This document shows, one piece after another, positions 39,620-47,548 of a DNA stretch of 64,000 bases; position 1 is the stretch's first letter, and each line of letters begins with the position of its first letter. The notes beneath the pieces are model-generated. The model searched no databases, was not told the origin of the DNA, and saw only the letters and a program-made list of their open reading frames with translations. Source of the stretch: Candidatus Binatia bacterium (GTDB lineage Bacteria > Desulfobacterota > Binatia > UBA9968); NCBI GenBank assembly GCA_036504975.1, contig DASXUF010000072.1, forward strand, positions 38,500-102,499, written 5' to 3'. Both the position numbers and the translations under genes were made by a program.

Positions 39620-40762
39620 GTGAAAATCATTTTAATAAGCGGGGCGCGGCCCAATTACATGAAGATCGCTCCGATTGTTTGGGCGATCCGGCGATTCAAT
39701 CGGCGGAGCGCTCCGCCGATTCAATCTCTTTTGATTCATACGGGGCAGCACTACGACCCCCAGCTCTTCGATGTCTTTTTCCGCGAGCTGGATCTTCCTG
39801 TGCCGGACTACTGCCTCGATGTCGGCTCGGGGTCGCACACTCAACAGACGGCTAGAGTGATGGAGCGTATCGAGCCTATTTTACAGAAGGAACGCCCCGA
39901 TCTTGTGGTAGTCGTGGGAGACGTCAACTCAACGGTCGCCGCGGCGCTCACCGCCGCAAAGCTCCAGATTCCGCTGGCGCACGTCGAGGCCGGACTTCGC
40001 AGCTTTGACCGGACAATGCCTGAGGAGATCAATCGGATGGTGACCGACGCTCTCTCGGATTATCTCTTCGTCACCGAAGAGAGCGGCAAAGAAAATCTGC
40101 TGCGCGAGGGCGTCGACGCAAAAAAGATTTTCTTTGTCGGCAACGTCATGATCGACTCCCTGCAGCAATCGCGCCATCTATGGGAATGTTCGACGGCGCA
40201 CGAGAAGTTGGGCCTGAGGAGAGGCGAGTACGGGGTGGTCACGCTGCACCGTCCTTCGAACGTGGACGAAGGCGAGACGTTGCAGATGTTGATGAAAGCG
40301 CTTGCGGACGTCGCCCAGCGTCTGCCGATTATTTTTCCGGTCCATCCCCGCACTCGCAAACGGCTCGAAAGCCTCAACGGCTCACTGCCAGGCCTTCGTT
40401 TCGACTTTGAGCGCGTCACGGGTCGAGGGTTATATTGCTTGGATCCGCTTGGCTATCTGGATTTCATGTCCCTGGTTTCCGGCGCACGGATTGTGCTGAC
40501 GGATTCGGGAGGAATTCAGGAAGAGACCACCTTCCTCAACATTCCTTGTCTCACGCTGCGCAACAATACAGAGCGCCCCGTGACCGTGATGCAAGGGACG
40601 AATCGCGTGATCGGCACGTCTCCCGCGACGATCGTCAAAGAAGCCGGTCGGATTCTAAAATGCCCTCCTCCGGCGCTGGCTGCTCCGCCGCTTTGGGACG
40701 GCCAGGCCGCTGAGCGCATTGTCGCGGTGCTGCTGGAGCACATCCCGGGCGGATCATCGTGA
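39620..40762 (+). CDS. wecB: UDP-N-acetylglucosamine 2-epimerase (non-hydrolysing)
   Basis: A 380-residue enzyme interconverting UDP-GlcNAc and UDP-ManNAc. The N-terminal Gly-Ala-Arg-Pro-Asn-Tyr-Met-Lys-Ile-Ala-Pro, Gly-Gln-His-Tyr-Asp, His-Val-Glu-Ala-Gly-Leu-Arg-Ser and C-terminal Asp-Ser-Gly-Gly-Ile-Gln-Glu-Glu segments are all present. GTG start at 39620 follows GAGGG. Between the first helix and second strand an extra Phe-Asn-Arg-Arg-Ser-Ala-Pro-Pro-Ile-Gln-Ser is encoded by a palindromic DNA segment (39693-39726). The family's usual linker there is shorter. Confidence 0.9.
   Translation: MKIILISGARPNYMKIAPIVWAIRRFNRRSAPPIQSLLIHTGQHYDPQLFDVFFRELDLPVPDYCLDVGSGSHTQQTARVMERIEPILQKERPDLVVVVGDVNSTVAAALTAAKLQIPLAHVEAGLRSFDRTMPEEINRMVTDALSDYLFVTEESGKENLLREGVDAKKIFFVGNVMIDSLQQSRHLWECSTAHEKLGLRRGEYGVVTLHRPSNVDEGETLQMLMKALADVAQRLPIIFPVHPRTRKRLESLNGSLPGLRFDFERVTGRGLYCLDPLGYLDFMSLVSGARIVLTDSGGIQEETTFLNIPCLTLRNNTERPVTVMQGTNRVIGTSPATIVKEAGRILKCPPPALAAPPLWDGQAAERIVAVLLEHIPGGSS
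39693..39726. repeat. 16-bp palindrome flanked by 9-bp direct repeats inside wecB
   Basis: The direct repeats GATTCAATC at 39693-39701 and 39718-39726 flank the perfect palindrome GGCGGAGCGCTCCGCC (39702-39717). Together 39698-39721 form a perfect 24-bp palindrome. It encodes extra residues in an otherwise conserved protein region and looks like an insertion with a target duplication or a slipped hairpin. Confidence 0.7.
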
Positions 40763-40801
40763 TCTCGGGCCGATAAGCCTGCTTGACTAAGGTCTACACT
40801 C

Positions 40802-40807
40802 TATAAT
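40802..40807 (+). promoter_or_regulatory. Possible internal promoter -10 element
   Basis: A perfect TATAAT lies 24 bases before the RmlC-like start codon in a 69-base gap. The matching -35 position (CTGCTT) is poor, so this is only a candidate internal promoter for the sugar-nucleotide/ABC-exporter segment. Confidence 0.35.
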
Positions 40808-40831
40808 ACGGAACCAGGCTCTCTCATAACG

Positions 40832-41416
40832 ATGATCTTCACCGAGACGAAGCTCCCGGGCGCCTTCATCCTCGACCTGAAGCGCCTCGAAGACGGCCGC
40901 GGCTTTTTCGCGCGCGCTTTCTGCCAGCGTGAGTTTGCCGAACACGGGCTCAAGCCGCTGATCGCCCAGGCGAACGTCGCCTTCAACAAGAAAAAGGGCA
41001 CGATGCGCGGAATGCATTTTCAATTTCCGCCCGCCGCCGAGACCAAGCTGGTGCGGTGCACCTACGGCGCCATCCTGGACATCATCGTGGATCTGCGCCC
41101 CGAGAGCCCGACGTATCTCGATCATGTTGCGGTCGAGCTTACGGCCGACAACTATCGGGCGCTTTACGTGCCCGAGCGTTTCGCGCACGGCTATCAGGTT
41201 CTAGAAGACAGAACGGATACGAGCTATCAGGTGGGCGAGTTCTACGCTCCTGGCTTGGAAGGCGGCCTTAAGTACGACGATCCGCGGCTCGGCTTGAAAT
41301 GGCCGCTAGCCGTGACCGAGATTTCGCCCAAGGACGACGGTTGGCAGCTTCTCGCCGAGATCGCGCCGGAGATCAGGCGGAAAATGAGCCTTAAGCAGGA
41401 AGGGAGAACGTCATGA
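40832..41416 (+). CDS. dTDP-4-dehydrorhamnose 3,5-epimerase family protein
   Basis: A 194-residue cupin-fold sugar epimerase. The catalytic His62 (Met-Arg-Gly-Met-His-Phe-Gln), Lys72 and a Tyr near 138 (Glu-Phe-Tyr-Ala-Pro) are present, as is the substrate-binding Asp-Asp-Pro-Arg-Leu-Gly-Leu-Lys-Trp-Pro. RmlA, RmlB and RmlD genes are absent nearby, and a cytidylyltransferase follows, so the substrate may be a CDP- rather than dTDP-linked keto sugar. It overlaps the next gene by 4 bases (ATGA). Confidence 0.85.
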   Translation: MIFTETKLPGAFILDLKRLEDGRGFFARAFCQREFAEHGLKPLIAQANVAFNKKKGTMRGMHFQFPPAAETKLVRCTYGAILDIIVDLRPESPTYLDHVAVELTADNYRALYVPERFAHGYQVLEDRTDTSYQVGEFYAPGLEGGLKYDDPRLGLKWPLAVTEISPKDDGWQLLAEIAPEIRRKMSLKQEGRTS

Positions 41417-42792
41417 TTATTGTAGATAACGCCCTGAAAGCCAGGGAAGAGCAGGGCAAGCCCATCCGCGTCGGTATGATCGGCGCCGGTTTCATGGGAC
41501 AAGGCCTCACGAACCAGATCGAGAACAGCGTTCCCGGCATGCGCATGGCGGCGGTCTATAACCGGCGTCCCGAGCGCGCCTTCCACGTCTATCGCTACTC
41601 GGGACGCGACGACGTGAAATCCGCCGTTATCCAGGAGGAGCTCGACGATGCCGTCCGCCGCGGCGTCGCGACCGTCGCCGAAGACCCGTTCATGATCTGC
41701 CGGTCGCCGGAGATCGACGTGGTGGTGGACGTGACCGGCTCGGTGGAATTCGGCGCGCACGTGATTCTCGAAGCCTTCCGCTTCGGCAAGCCGGTGGTGC
41801 TGGTGAACGCCGAGGTGGACTCCACCATCGGCCCCATCCTGCGGGTATACGCGAAAAAGCATAAAGTCATCCTCTCGGCATGCGACGGCGACGAGCCCGG
41901 GCTCCAAATGAATCTCGTCCGCTGGGTTAAAGGGCTTGGCTTAATTCCGCGCGCGGTGGTCAACGTGAAAGGACTTCAGGACCCGTATCGGAACCCGACG
42001 ACCCAGCAGGGTTGGGCCGAGCGCTGGGGGCAGAACGCCGCGATGGTGACCTCGTTCGCCGACGGCTCCAAAATCAGTTTCGAGCAGTCGATTGTGGCGA
42101 ACGCGACCGGCTTCAAAGTCAGGTCGCGCGGGATGTCCCGCGGCCTCAACTACGACGGCTCCATCATGGACGTCCGTAAGCTCTACGACATCGACGAGCT
42201 GCGCGCTTTGGGCGGCATCGTCGATTATACGGTCGGCCCGCCGCTCATCAAGGCTTTCTGTTTGGCCGAGCACCCCGATCCCAAGCAGCGCCACTATCTC
42301 AATCTCTACAAGATGGGCGAAGGACCGTTGTATCCGTTCTGGACTCCCTACCACCTGGTGCATTTCGAGATGCCGAACGCGATCGCGCGCGTCGTGTTGT
42401 TCGGCGACGAGATCGCCCCGCCGCTCGGCGGGCCGGTGGTCGAAGTGTGCGCCGTCGCCAAGCGCGACCTCAAGGCGGGCGAGGTGCTCGACGAGTACGG
42501 CATGTATATGACCTACGGCGAGGCGGTGAACGCGGACGAAATGAGCGCGCGGCGTTATCTTCCCGAGGGTCTGGTGGAAGGCTGCAAGCTCAAACGCGAC
42601 ATCGCAAAAGACCAGCCGCTCACTTACGACGACGTGGAATTGCCGGCGGGACGCCTGGCGGACAAGCTCCGCGCCGAGCAGTACCGGCACTTTCGCAACG
42701 AGAGCTGGCTCGAAGAGCGGTTGCGGGGCTCGCGCGCCGGCGACATAGGTCGCAGGCACGGCGATGTTGCGAGCCATCGCTCCGTTCCATAA
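41413..42792 (+). CDS. NAD(P)-dependent homoserine-dehydrogenase-like oxidoreductase with SAF domain
   Basis: A 459-residue enzyme. The Rossmann motif Gly-Met-Ile-Gly-Ala-Gly-Phe-Met-Gly-Gln-Gly lies at 21-31, followed by a catalytic-type domain with Val-Asp-Val-Thr-Gly-Ser and Ser-Ala-Cys-Asp-Gly-Asp-Glu-Pro-Gly. A C-terminal SAF domain (about 345-420) has Ala-Lys-Arg-Asp-Leu-Lys-Ala-Gly-Glu and Lys-Arg-Asp-Ile-Ala-Lys-Asp-Gln-Pro-Leu. Homologues occur in sugar-acid catabolism and surface-polysaccharide clusters. The context here (between a 3,5-epimerase and a cytidylyltransferase) favours nucleotide-sugar or branched-sugar formation. The exact reaction is unknown. Confidence 0.78.
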   Translation: MIIVDNALKAREEQGKPIRVGMIGAGFMGQGLTNQIENSVPGMRMAAVYNRRPERAFHVYRYSGRDDVKSAVIQEELDDAVRRGVATVAEDPFMICRSPEIDVVVDVTGSVEFGAHVILEAFRFGKPVVLVNAEVDSTIGPILRVYAKKHKVILSACDGDEPGLQMNLVRWVKGLGLIPRAVVNVKGLQDPYRNPTTQQGWAERWGQNAAMVTSFADGSKISFEQSIVANATGFKVRSRGMSRGLNYDGSIMDVRKLYDIDELRALGGIVDYTVGPPLIKAFCLAEHPDPKQRHYLNLYKMGEGPLYPFWTPYHLVHFEMPNAIARVVLFGDEIAPPLGGPVVEVCAVAKRDLKAGEVLDEYGMYMTYGEAVNADEMSARRYLPEGLVEGCKLKRDIAKDQPLTYDDVELPAGRLADKLRAEQYRHFRNESWLEERLRGSRAGDIGRRHGDVASHRSVP

Positions 42793-42846
42793 CGCGCTCC
42801 CGGCTCCATCTCAAAAAATTCTGCTCTAACCGGCGGAGGATATGCA

Positions 42847-43701
42847 ATGAAAGTCGTTCTCTTTTGTGGCGGCCTGGGGATGCGTTTGCGGGAGTATTCC
42901 GAGACGATTCCTAAGCCGATGGTGAACATCGGCTACCGCCCGATACTCTGGAACGTCATGAAATATTACGCCCATTACGGCCACAAGGATTTCATTCTCT
43001 GCCTCGGCTTCGGCGCGGATTACATCAAGAATTATTTTCTCAACTACAACGAATGCATCTCCAACGATTTTGTTCTGTCCCAGGGCGGCAAGAGCCTCCG
43101 CCTTTTCAACAGCGACATCGACGATTGGAAGATCACCTTCGCCGACACCGGCACCACTTCGAACATCGGGCAGCGTCTGAAGGCCGCGCAGAAGTATCTC
43201 GAAGGGGAAGAATTTTTTCTTGCCAACTACAGCGACGGGCTCACCGATCTGCCGCTCGACGAGCAGGTCGATCAGTTCAAGCGTGAGCGGAAAGTGGCGA
43301 GCTTCCTCTGCGTCAAGCCGAATCTGAGCTGTCACTTTATCACCCTCGGCGCCGAGGGCGTCGTCGAGTCCATCAAAGACGTGAGCCACTCGGACATTAG
43401 AATCAACGGCGGTTATTTCGTTTTTCGGAAAGAGATTTTCGACTACATCGCCGACGGCGAAGAGTTGCTGCACGAACCCTTTCAGAGGCTCGTCGAGCGC
43501 GGGCAGCTCTTGGCTTACAAATACGACGGCTTCTGGGCAGCGATGGATACGTTCAAGGACAAGCAGACGCTCGACGACCTGTATGCTCGGGGCCAAGCGC
43601 CCTGGGAAGTTTGGAACCCATCCCGCCAGGCGCCGCCGGCGCCGCGGGAGAGCAAGCCGAGACCGCGCGCGGTGAGCGGTCATGCCCGCGGGGGACGGTA
43701 G
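42847..43701 (+). CDS. rfbF: Glucose-1-phosphate cytidylyltransferase (RfbF-like)
   Basis: A 284-residue nucleotidyltransferase. It begins with the RfbF-type Cys-Gly-Gly-Leu-Gly-Met-Arg-Leu and contains Ile-Pro-Lys-Pro-Met (Lys23), the metal/nucleotide-binding Tyr-Ser-Asp-Gly-Leu and Asn-Gly-Gly-Tyr-Phe-Val-Phe. It forms CDP-glucose from CTP and glucose-1-phosphate. GGAGG precedes ATG 42847. CDP-glucose 4,6-dehydratase (RfbG), the usual partner, is not seen in the window. The C-terminus carries a low-complexity Pro/Arg tail. Confidence 0.88.
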   Translation: MKVVLFCGGLGMRLREYSETIPKPMVNIGYRPILWNVMKYYAHYGHKDFILCLGFGADYIKNYFLNYNECISNDFVLSQGGKSLRLFNSDIDDWKITFADTGTTSNIGQRLKAAQKYLEGEEFFLANYSDGLTDLPLDEQVDQFKRERKVASFLCVKPNLSCHFITLGAEGVVESIKDVSHSDIRINGGYFVFRKEIFDYIADGEELLHEPFQRLVERGQLLAYKYDGFWAAMDTFKDKQTLDDLYARGQAPWEVWNPSRQAPPAPRESKPRPRAVSGHARGGR

Positions 43702-43711
43702 CCGCTGGGCC

Positions 43712-44380
43712 ATGCTGGGTCTGAAACTCGGCGCCGGCGGGCACGGCCCGCTCCGTCTGCTGTGTCTCGGCGCCCACTGCGACGATATCGAGATCGGCTG
43801 CGGCGGCACGGTCCTGAAGCTCGCAGCAGCGGGGCGAAAGCTCGAGGTCTGCTGGGTCGTGTTCAGCTCGGACGAGGCGCGCAAGCGCGAGGCTTTGAAT
43901 AGCGCGGAAGCCTTTCTCGGCAACGTCGATGCCAGAAAGATAGTCGTCCACGGGTTGCGCGACGGTTTTCTCCCTTATCTCGGCGGCGAGCTCAAGGAGC
44001 ACTTCGAGCGGCTCAAGACCGAGTTCTCGCCGGATTTGATCTTGACGCACTATCGCCACGATCTTCACCAGGACCACCGCCTGGTGTCTGAACTGACCTG
44101 GAACACTTTCCGGGACCATTTGATTCTCGAGTATGAAATCCCGAAATACGACGGCGATTTTGGGTCGCCCAACCTCTTCGTCCCGCTCGACGAATCTATT
44201 TGCCGTCGTAAGATCGACACGATTCTCGGCTCTTTCCCGAGCCAGAGCGAGAAACAGTGGTTTTCGCGTGAATTGTTTTCCTCGATTCTGAGGCTCAGGG
44301 GAATGGAAGCGAACGCTTCCAGCGGTTATGCGGAGGGCTTCTACGGCCGAAAAGCGATCGTAGAAATGGAGATTCGATGA
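43712..44380 (+). CDS. PIG-L/LmbE-family deacetylase
   Basis: A 222-residue zinc-dependent N-deacetylase. The metal-binding Ala-His-Cys-Asp-Asp-Ile-Glu occupies about residues 21-27, and a second zinc motif His-Gln-Asp-His-Arg lies near 116. Start 43712 begins Met-Leu-Gly-Leu-Lys-Leu-Gly and leaves a 10-base gap after rfbF; an ATG at 43682 would overlap rfbF by 20 bases. It probably deacetylates an N-acetyl sugar. It overlaps the next gene by 4 bases. Confidence 0.85.
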   Translation: MLGLKLGAGGHGPLRLLCLGAHCDDIEIGCGGTVLKLAAAGRKLEVCWVVFSSDEARKREALNSAEAFLGNVDARKIVVHGLRDGFLPYLGGELKEHFERLKTEFSPDLILTHYRHDLHQDHRLVSELTWNTFRDHLILEYEIPKYDGDFGSPNLFVPLDESICRRKIDTILGSFPSQSEKQWFSRELFSSILRLRGMEANASSGYAEGFYGRKAIVEMEIR

Positions 44381-45438
44381 AAGTCTTGGTCACGGGTCAC
44401 ACCGGATACATCGGTGCAGTGCTGGTCCCGATGCTGCTTGATGGCAAGCACGAGGTCACCGGGCTCGATACCGATTTCTTTGCCGGTTGCGATTTCAATG
44501 ACGGTCTGGCCGAAGTGCCTGCGCTGCGCAAGGACCTCCGCAACGTGACGGTCGCGGACTTGAAAGGGTTCGACGCCGTGATTCATCTCGCGGCGCTCTC
44601 GAACGATCCTCTCAGCGATCTCAATCCTGATTGCACGTACGGCATCAACTATCGCGCCTCGGTTCGACTGGGCGAGCTGACCAAGGCGGCCGGCGTCCCA
44701 CGGTTCATTTTTTCTTCTTCGTGCAGTCTCTATGGATTGTCCGCGGGGGACGGCCTGCTCGACGAAGGCGCTTCCTTCAATCCCATGACGGCTTACGGTG
44801 AATCAAAAGTTCGCGTCGAGCAAGAAGTCTCTCCTCTCGCCGACGATGGCTTCAGCCCGACGTTCCTTCGCAACGCCACGGCATACGGTGTTTCGCCACG
44901 ACTTCGCGCCGATCTCGTCGTCAACAACCTCGTCGGCTACGCTTACACGACCGGCGAGGTCCTCATCGCCAGCGATGGGACGCCGTGGCGCCCGCTTGTC
45001 CACGTCGAGGACATCGCGCGCGCTTTTATCGCGGTTCTCGAGGCGCCGCGGGAGCGGGTTCATAATCAAGCATTCAACGTCGGCCGGACGCGGGAAAATT
45101 ACCAGATCCGCGACGTGGCGGCGATGGTGGAGGAAATCGTGCCGGGCTGCCGCGTCAAGTACGCGGAGGGCGGCGGCCCCGATCTCCGCTGCTATCGCGT
45201 CAACTGCGACAAGATCGCCCGAACCCTGCCCGAGTTTCAGCCGCAATGGACCGTCCGCCGCGGCATCGAGCAGCTTTACGCGGCGTTTCGCGACCATGGA
45301 TTGACCGTCGAGGAATTTGCCGACTCGCGCTACATACGGATCAAACACATCAGAGCGTTGCTTGCGGCCGGACGGCTCGATGCAATGCTCCGCTGGTCGC
45401 CGCAAGCGTCTTTTCGAAGTCGAGTATCCGCGCGCTAG
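44377..45438 (+). CDS. NAD-dependent sugar epimerase/dehydratase (extended SDR)
   Basis: A 353-residue extended short-chain dehydrogenase acting on nucleotide sugars. The NAD motif Gly-His-Thr-Gly-Tyr-Ile-Gly lies at 7-13. The catalytic Tyr140-Gly-Glu-Ser-Lys144 is present with a Ser-rich strand Phe-Ser-Ser-Ser-Cys-Ser. A His-Val-Glu-Asp-Ile-Ala-Arg-Ala segment is typical of epimerases. It is coupled to the PIG-L gene (ATGA overlap), and its stop overlaps the GTG of the exporter permease. It may take the place of the missing CDP-glucose dehydratase or epimerise the product. Confidence 0.87.
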   Translation: MKVLVTGHTGYIGAVLVPMLLDGKHEVTGLDTDFFAGCDFNDGLAEVPALRKDLRNVTVADLKGFDAVIHLAALSNDPLSDLNPDCTYGINYRASVRLGELTKAAGVPRFIFSSSCSLYGLSAGDGLLDEGASFNPMTAYGESKVRVEQEVSPLADDGFSPTFLRNATAYGVSPRLRADLVVNNLVGYAYTTGEVLIASDGTPWRPLVHVEDIARAFIAVLEAPRERVHNQAFNVGRTRENYQIRDVAAMVEEIVPGCRVKYAEGGGPDLRCYRVNCDKIARTLPEFQPQWTVRRGIEQLYAAFRDHGLTVEEFADSRYIRIKHIRALLAAGRLDAMLRWSPQASFRSRVSAR

Positions 45439-46283
45439 TGATCGGGCCTGCGCCTGCCGCCGCCGACCTGAGGCCTTCGTCGGGGACAACGCCGTCGATG
45501 ATCCACGCCCTACGAGAAGTTTTCGACCGACGCGACCTGCTGTACATGCTGGCGTGGCGCGACATCCAGGTGAAATACAAGCAGTCCATCATGGGAATGC
45601 TCTGGGCGATCTTCATGCCGCTCGTCATCGTTTGCGCCGGTCTCATGGTCCGCTACGCGTTGGCCGTGGTCTCCGGGACGCCGTTTTCCATCTTGGATCT
45701 GACTTCCGTCGCGGTGAAGGCGGTGCCGTGGGCCTTCTTTGTTTCGGCGCTGCGCTTCGGCACGAACAGCATGGTCGCCAACGTAAACCTTGTGACCAAG
45801 ATTTATCTGCCGCGTTTGATTTTTCCGCTGGCCGCGGTCTTGTCGCAGTTGTTCGATTTCCTCGTCGCGACGGCGGTCGTCACCTTGCTCCTGATCGTCG
45901 CGGGCGCGGGATTGAGCGTACATTTGCTCTGGCTTCCGCTTCTCATCGCCCCCTTGGTCTTGTTGGCGTCGGCGCTCGCCATCATTTCCTCCGCCGGCAG
46001 TCTTTTTTTCCGCGACGTAAAGTACATCGTCGAAGCCTTCCTGACCTTCGCGATCTTTTTTACGCCGGTATTTTATGACTCTTCACTCTTCGGGACCTGG
46101 GGGCCGCTGCTGCTTATCAATCCGGTTTCTCCCTTGCTGGAAGGGATCTCCGCGACCGTGATTATGCACCAGAGCCCGTCGCTGCCCTGGCTTGGCTATA
46201 GCGGCGTGGTCAGCGTCTTGCTCCTCATTTTGTCGCTCGCCGTCTTTAAAAAACTCGAACCTTTCTTCGCGGAAAGTATCTGA
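45438..46283 (+). CDS. wzm: ABC-2 type polysaccharide export permease (Wzm)
   Basis: A 281-residue inner-membrane permease of O-antigen/teichoic-acid exporters. The N-terminal Trp-Arg-Asp-Ile-Gln-Val-Lys-Tyr-Lys-Gln motif is followed by about six helices, with Phe-Phe-Arg-Asp-Val-Lys-Tyr and Phe-Thr-Pro-Val-Phe-Tyr. GTG 45438 overlaps the preceding stop as TAGTG and gives the normal N-terminal length; ATG 45498 would give 261 residues. The ATPase starts 8 bases after its end. Confidence 0.87.
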   Translation: MIGPAPAAADLRPSSGTTPSMIHALREVFDRRDLLYMLAWRDIQVKYKQSIMGMLWAIFMPLVIVCAGLMVRYALAVVSGTPFSILDLTSVAVKAVPWAFFVSALRFGTNSMVANVNLVTKIYLPRLIFPLAAVLSQLFDFLVATAVVTLLLIVAGAGLSVHLLWLPLLIAPLVLLASALAIISSAGSLFFRDVKYIVEAFLTFAIFFTPVFYDSSLFGTWGPLLLINPVSPLLEGISATVIMHQSPSLPWLGYSGVVSVLLLILSLAVFKKLEPFFAESI

Positions 46284-46291
46284 CGACGACC

Positions 46292-47548
46292 ATGGCCGAC
46301 TACGTTCTCGACGTTCAAGGAATATTCAAGAAGTTCCGGCGCGGCGAAATGCACGATTCCTTGAGGGATTTCGTGCCCGCGCTGGCGCGCCGGTTTATCC
46401 GGCGCGAGCACGGGCCGGAGCTTGCGCGCCGTGAATTCTGGGCGCTCAAGGACGTCTCGTTCAGCCTTACGCGCGGTCAAGCCTTCGGTATCATCGGCGG
46501 GAACGGCGCCGGCAAGAGCACGATCCTCAAGCTGCTCACCGGCATCATGCTGCCGACCCGGGGCACCGTTCACGTGGCCGGTCGCATCTCCGCTCTGATC
46601 GAGGTCGGGGCGGGCTTTCACCCGGACCTTACCGGTCGCGAGAACATTTTTCTCAATGGGACGATTCTGGGCATGACCCGAGACGAGATCCGCCAGCGCT
46701 TCGATGCCATCGTCGACTTCTCCGGGCTGGAGGAGTTTATCGATACTCCGGTCAAAAGATATTCTTCCGGCATGTACGCCCGCCTGGGATTTTCCGTTGC
46801 CGCCCATGTCGATCCCGACGTCCTGCTGGTCGACGAGGTGCTTAGCGTCGGAGACTACCTCTTCCAGCTCAAGTGCGTCGAGCGCATGAACTCCGTGATC
46901 TCCAACGGCGCCACGGTCGTTTTTGTTTCTCACAATCTTCAGGCCGTCGCTAAGCTGTGCCAGAGCAGTCTGCTGTTGGAACGGGGCGCCGTGCAAATGA
47001 TCGGGCCGACCGCGGAGGTCATTCGCACTTACTTCAGCCGCGGGCAGCAGCAACGCGCGATCGATGCGGATCGCGGCGTTCAAATCACCAAGGTCACGAC
47101 TCACGGTGCTCACGGTCCGCAGGTCGAGTTCGAGTCGGGCGGCAAATTATACATCACGGTCGAGGCGCGTGCCCGGACGCCGCATGAAGACATGAGCGTG
47201 GTCATTATGATCGTCGACGACCATCAGTATCCGCTTTTCGACACGTGCACCCAGCGGCTGGGGGCGGGCGCTCTGTCCCTCGACGCCGACCAAACGCTTC
47301 GGTGCACCTTCGAGCTGGATCTCTTTCTGGCCCAGGGCACGTTTCACGTGAACGCCCACTTGCATCGCTACGTTACCAACCGGCCCTACGATCGCTGGCT
47401 CGCGGCGGCCACGTTCTTTGTGACCGGAACTCCGAATGTCCGCGGCGCGGTGACTTTGCATCCGAAACTCACGATGTGCCAGGTGGGCGCCGCGTCCGAC
47501 CCGGAGATCGTGGAACAGCCCTCGGCGCGGGATGCGCTCCATGACTAA
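46292..47548 (+). CDS. wzt: ABC exporter ATPase with C-terminal glycan-binding domain (Wzt)
   Basis: A 418-residue ATPase. Walker A Gly-Gly-Asn-Gly-Ala-Gly-Lys-Ser-Thr lies at 69-77, the Wzt-type signature is Tyr-Ser-Ser-Gly-Met-Tyr-Ala-Arg, and Walker B is Val-Leu-Leu-Val-Asp-Glu-Val-Leu. The C-terminal domain (about 260-400) is a beta-sandwich of the Wzt_C kind that recognises the polysaccharide non-reducing end. This indicates export of a capped glycan by the ABC route. Confidence 0.9.
   Translation: MADYVLDVQGIFKKFRRGEMHDSLRDFVPALARRFIRREHGPELARREFWALKDVSFSLTRGQAFGIIGGNGAGKSTILKLLTGIMLPTRGTVHVAGRISALIEVGAGFHPDLTGRENIFLNGTILGMTRDEIRQRFDAIVDFSGLEEFIDTPVKRYSSGMYARLGFSVAAHVDPDVLLVDEVLSVGDYLFQLKCVERMNSVISNGATVVFVSHNLQAVAKLCQSSLLLERGAVQMIGPTAEVIRTYFSRGQQQRAIDADRGVQITKVTTHGAHGPQVEFESGGKLYITVEARARTPHEDMSVVIMIVDDHQYPLFDTCTQRLGAGALSLDADQTLRCTFELDLFLAQGTFHVNAHLHRYVTNRPYDRWLAAATFFVTGTPNVRGAVTLHPKLTMCQVGAASDPEIVEQPSARDALHD

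Noticed and set aside
39698-39721. The wecB palindrome as a regulatory operator
   Set aside because: It lies inside coding sequence, far from a start, and is flanked by direct repeats, so an insertion or slippage origin is more likely.
42826-43923. A minus-strand frame antisense to rfbF and the PIG-L gene
   Set aside because: It is opposite highly conserved coding sequence and has shadow composition.
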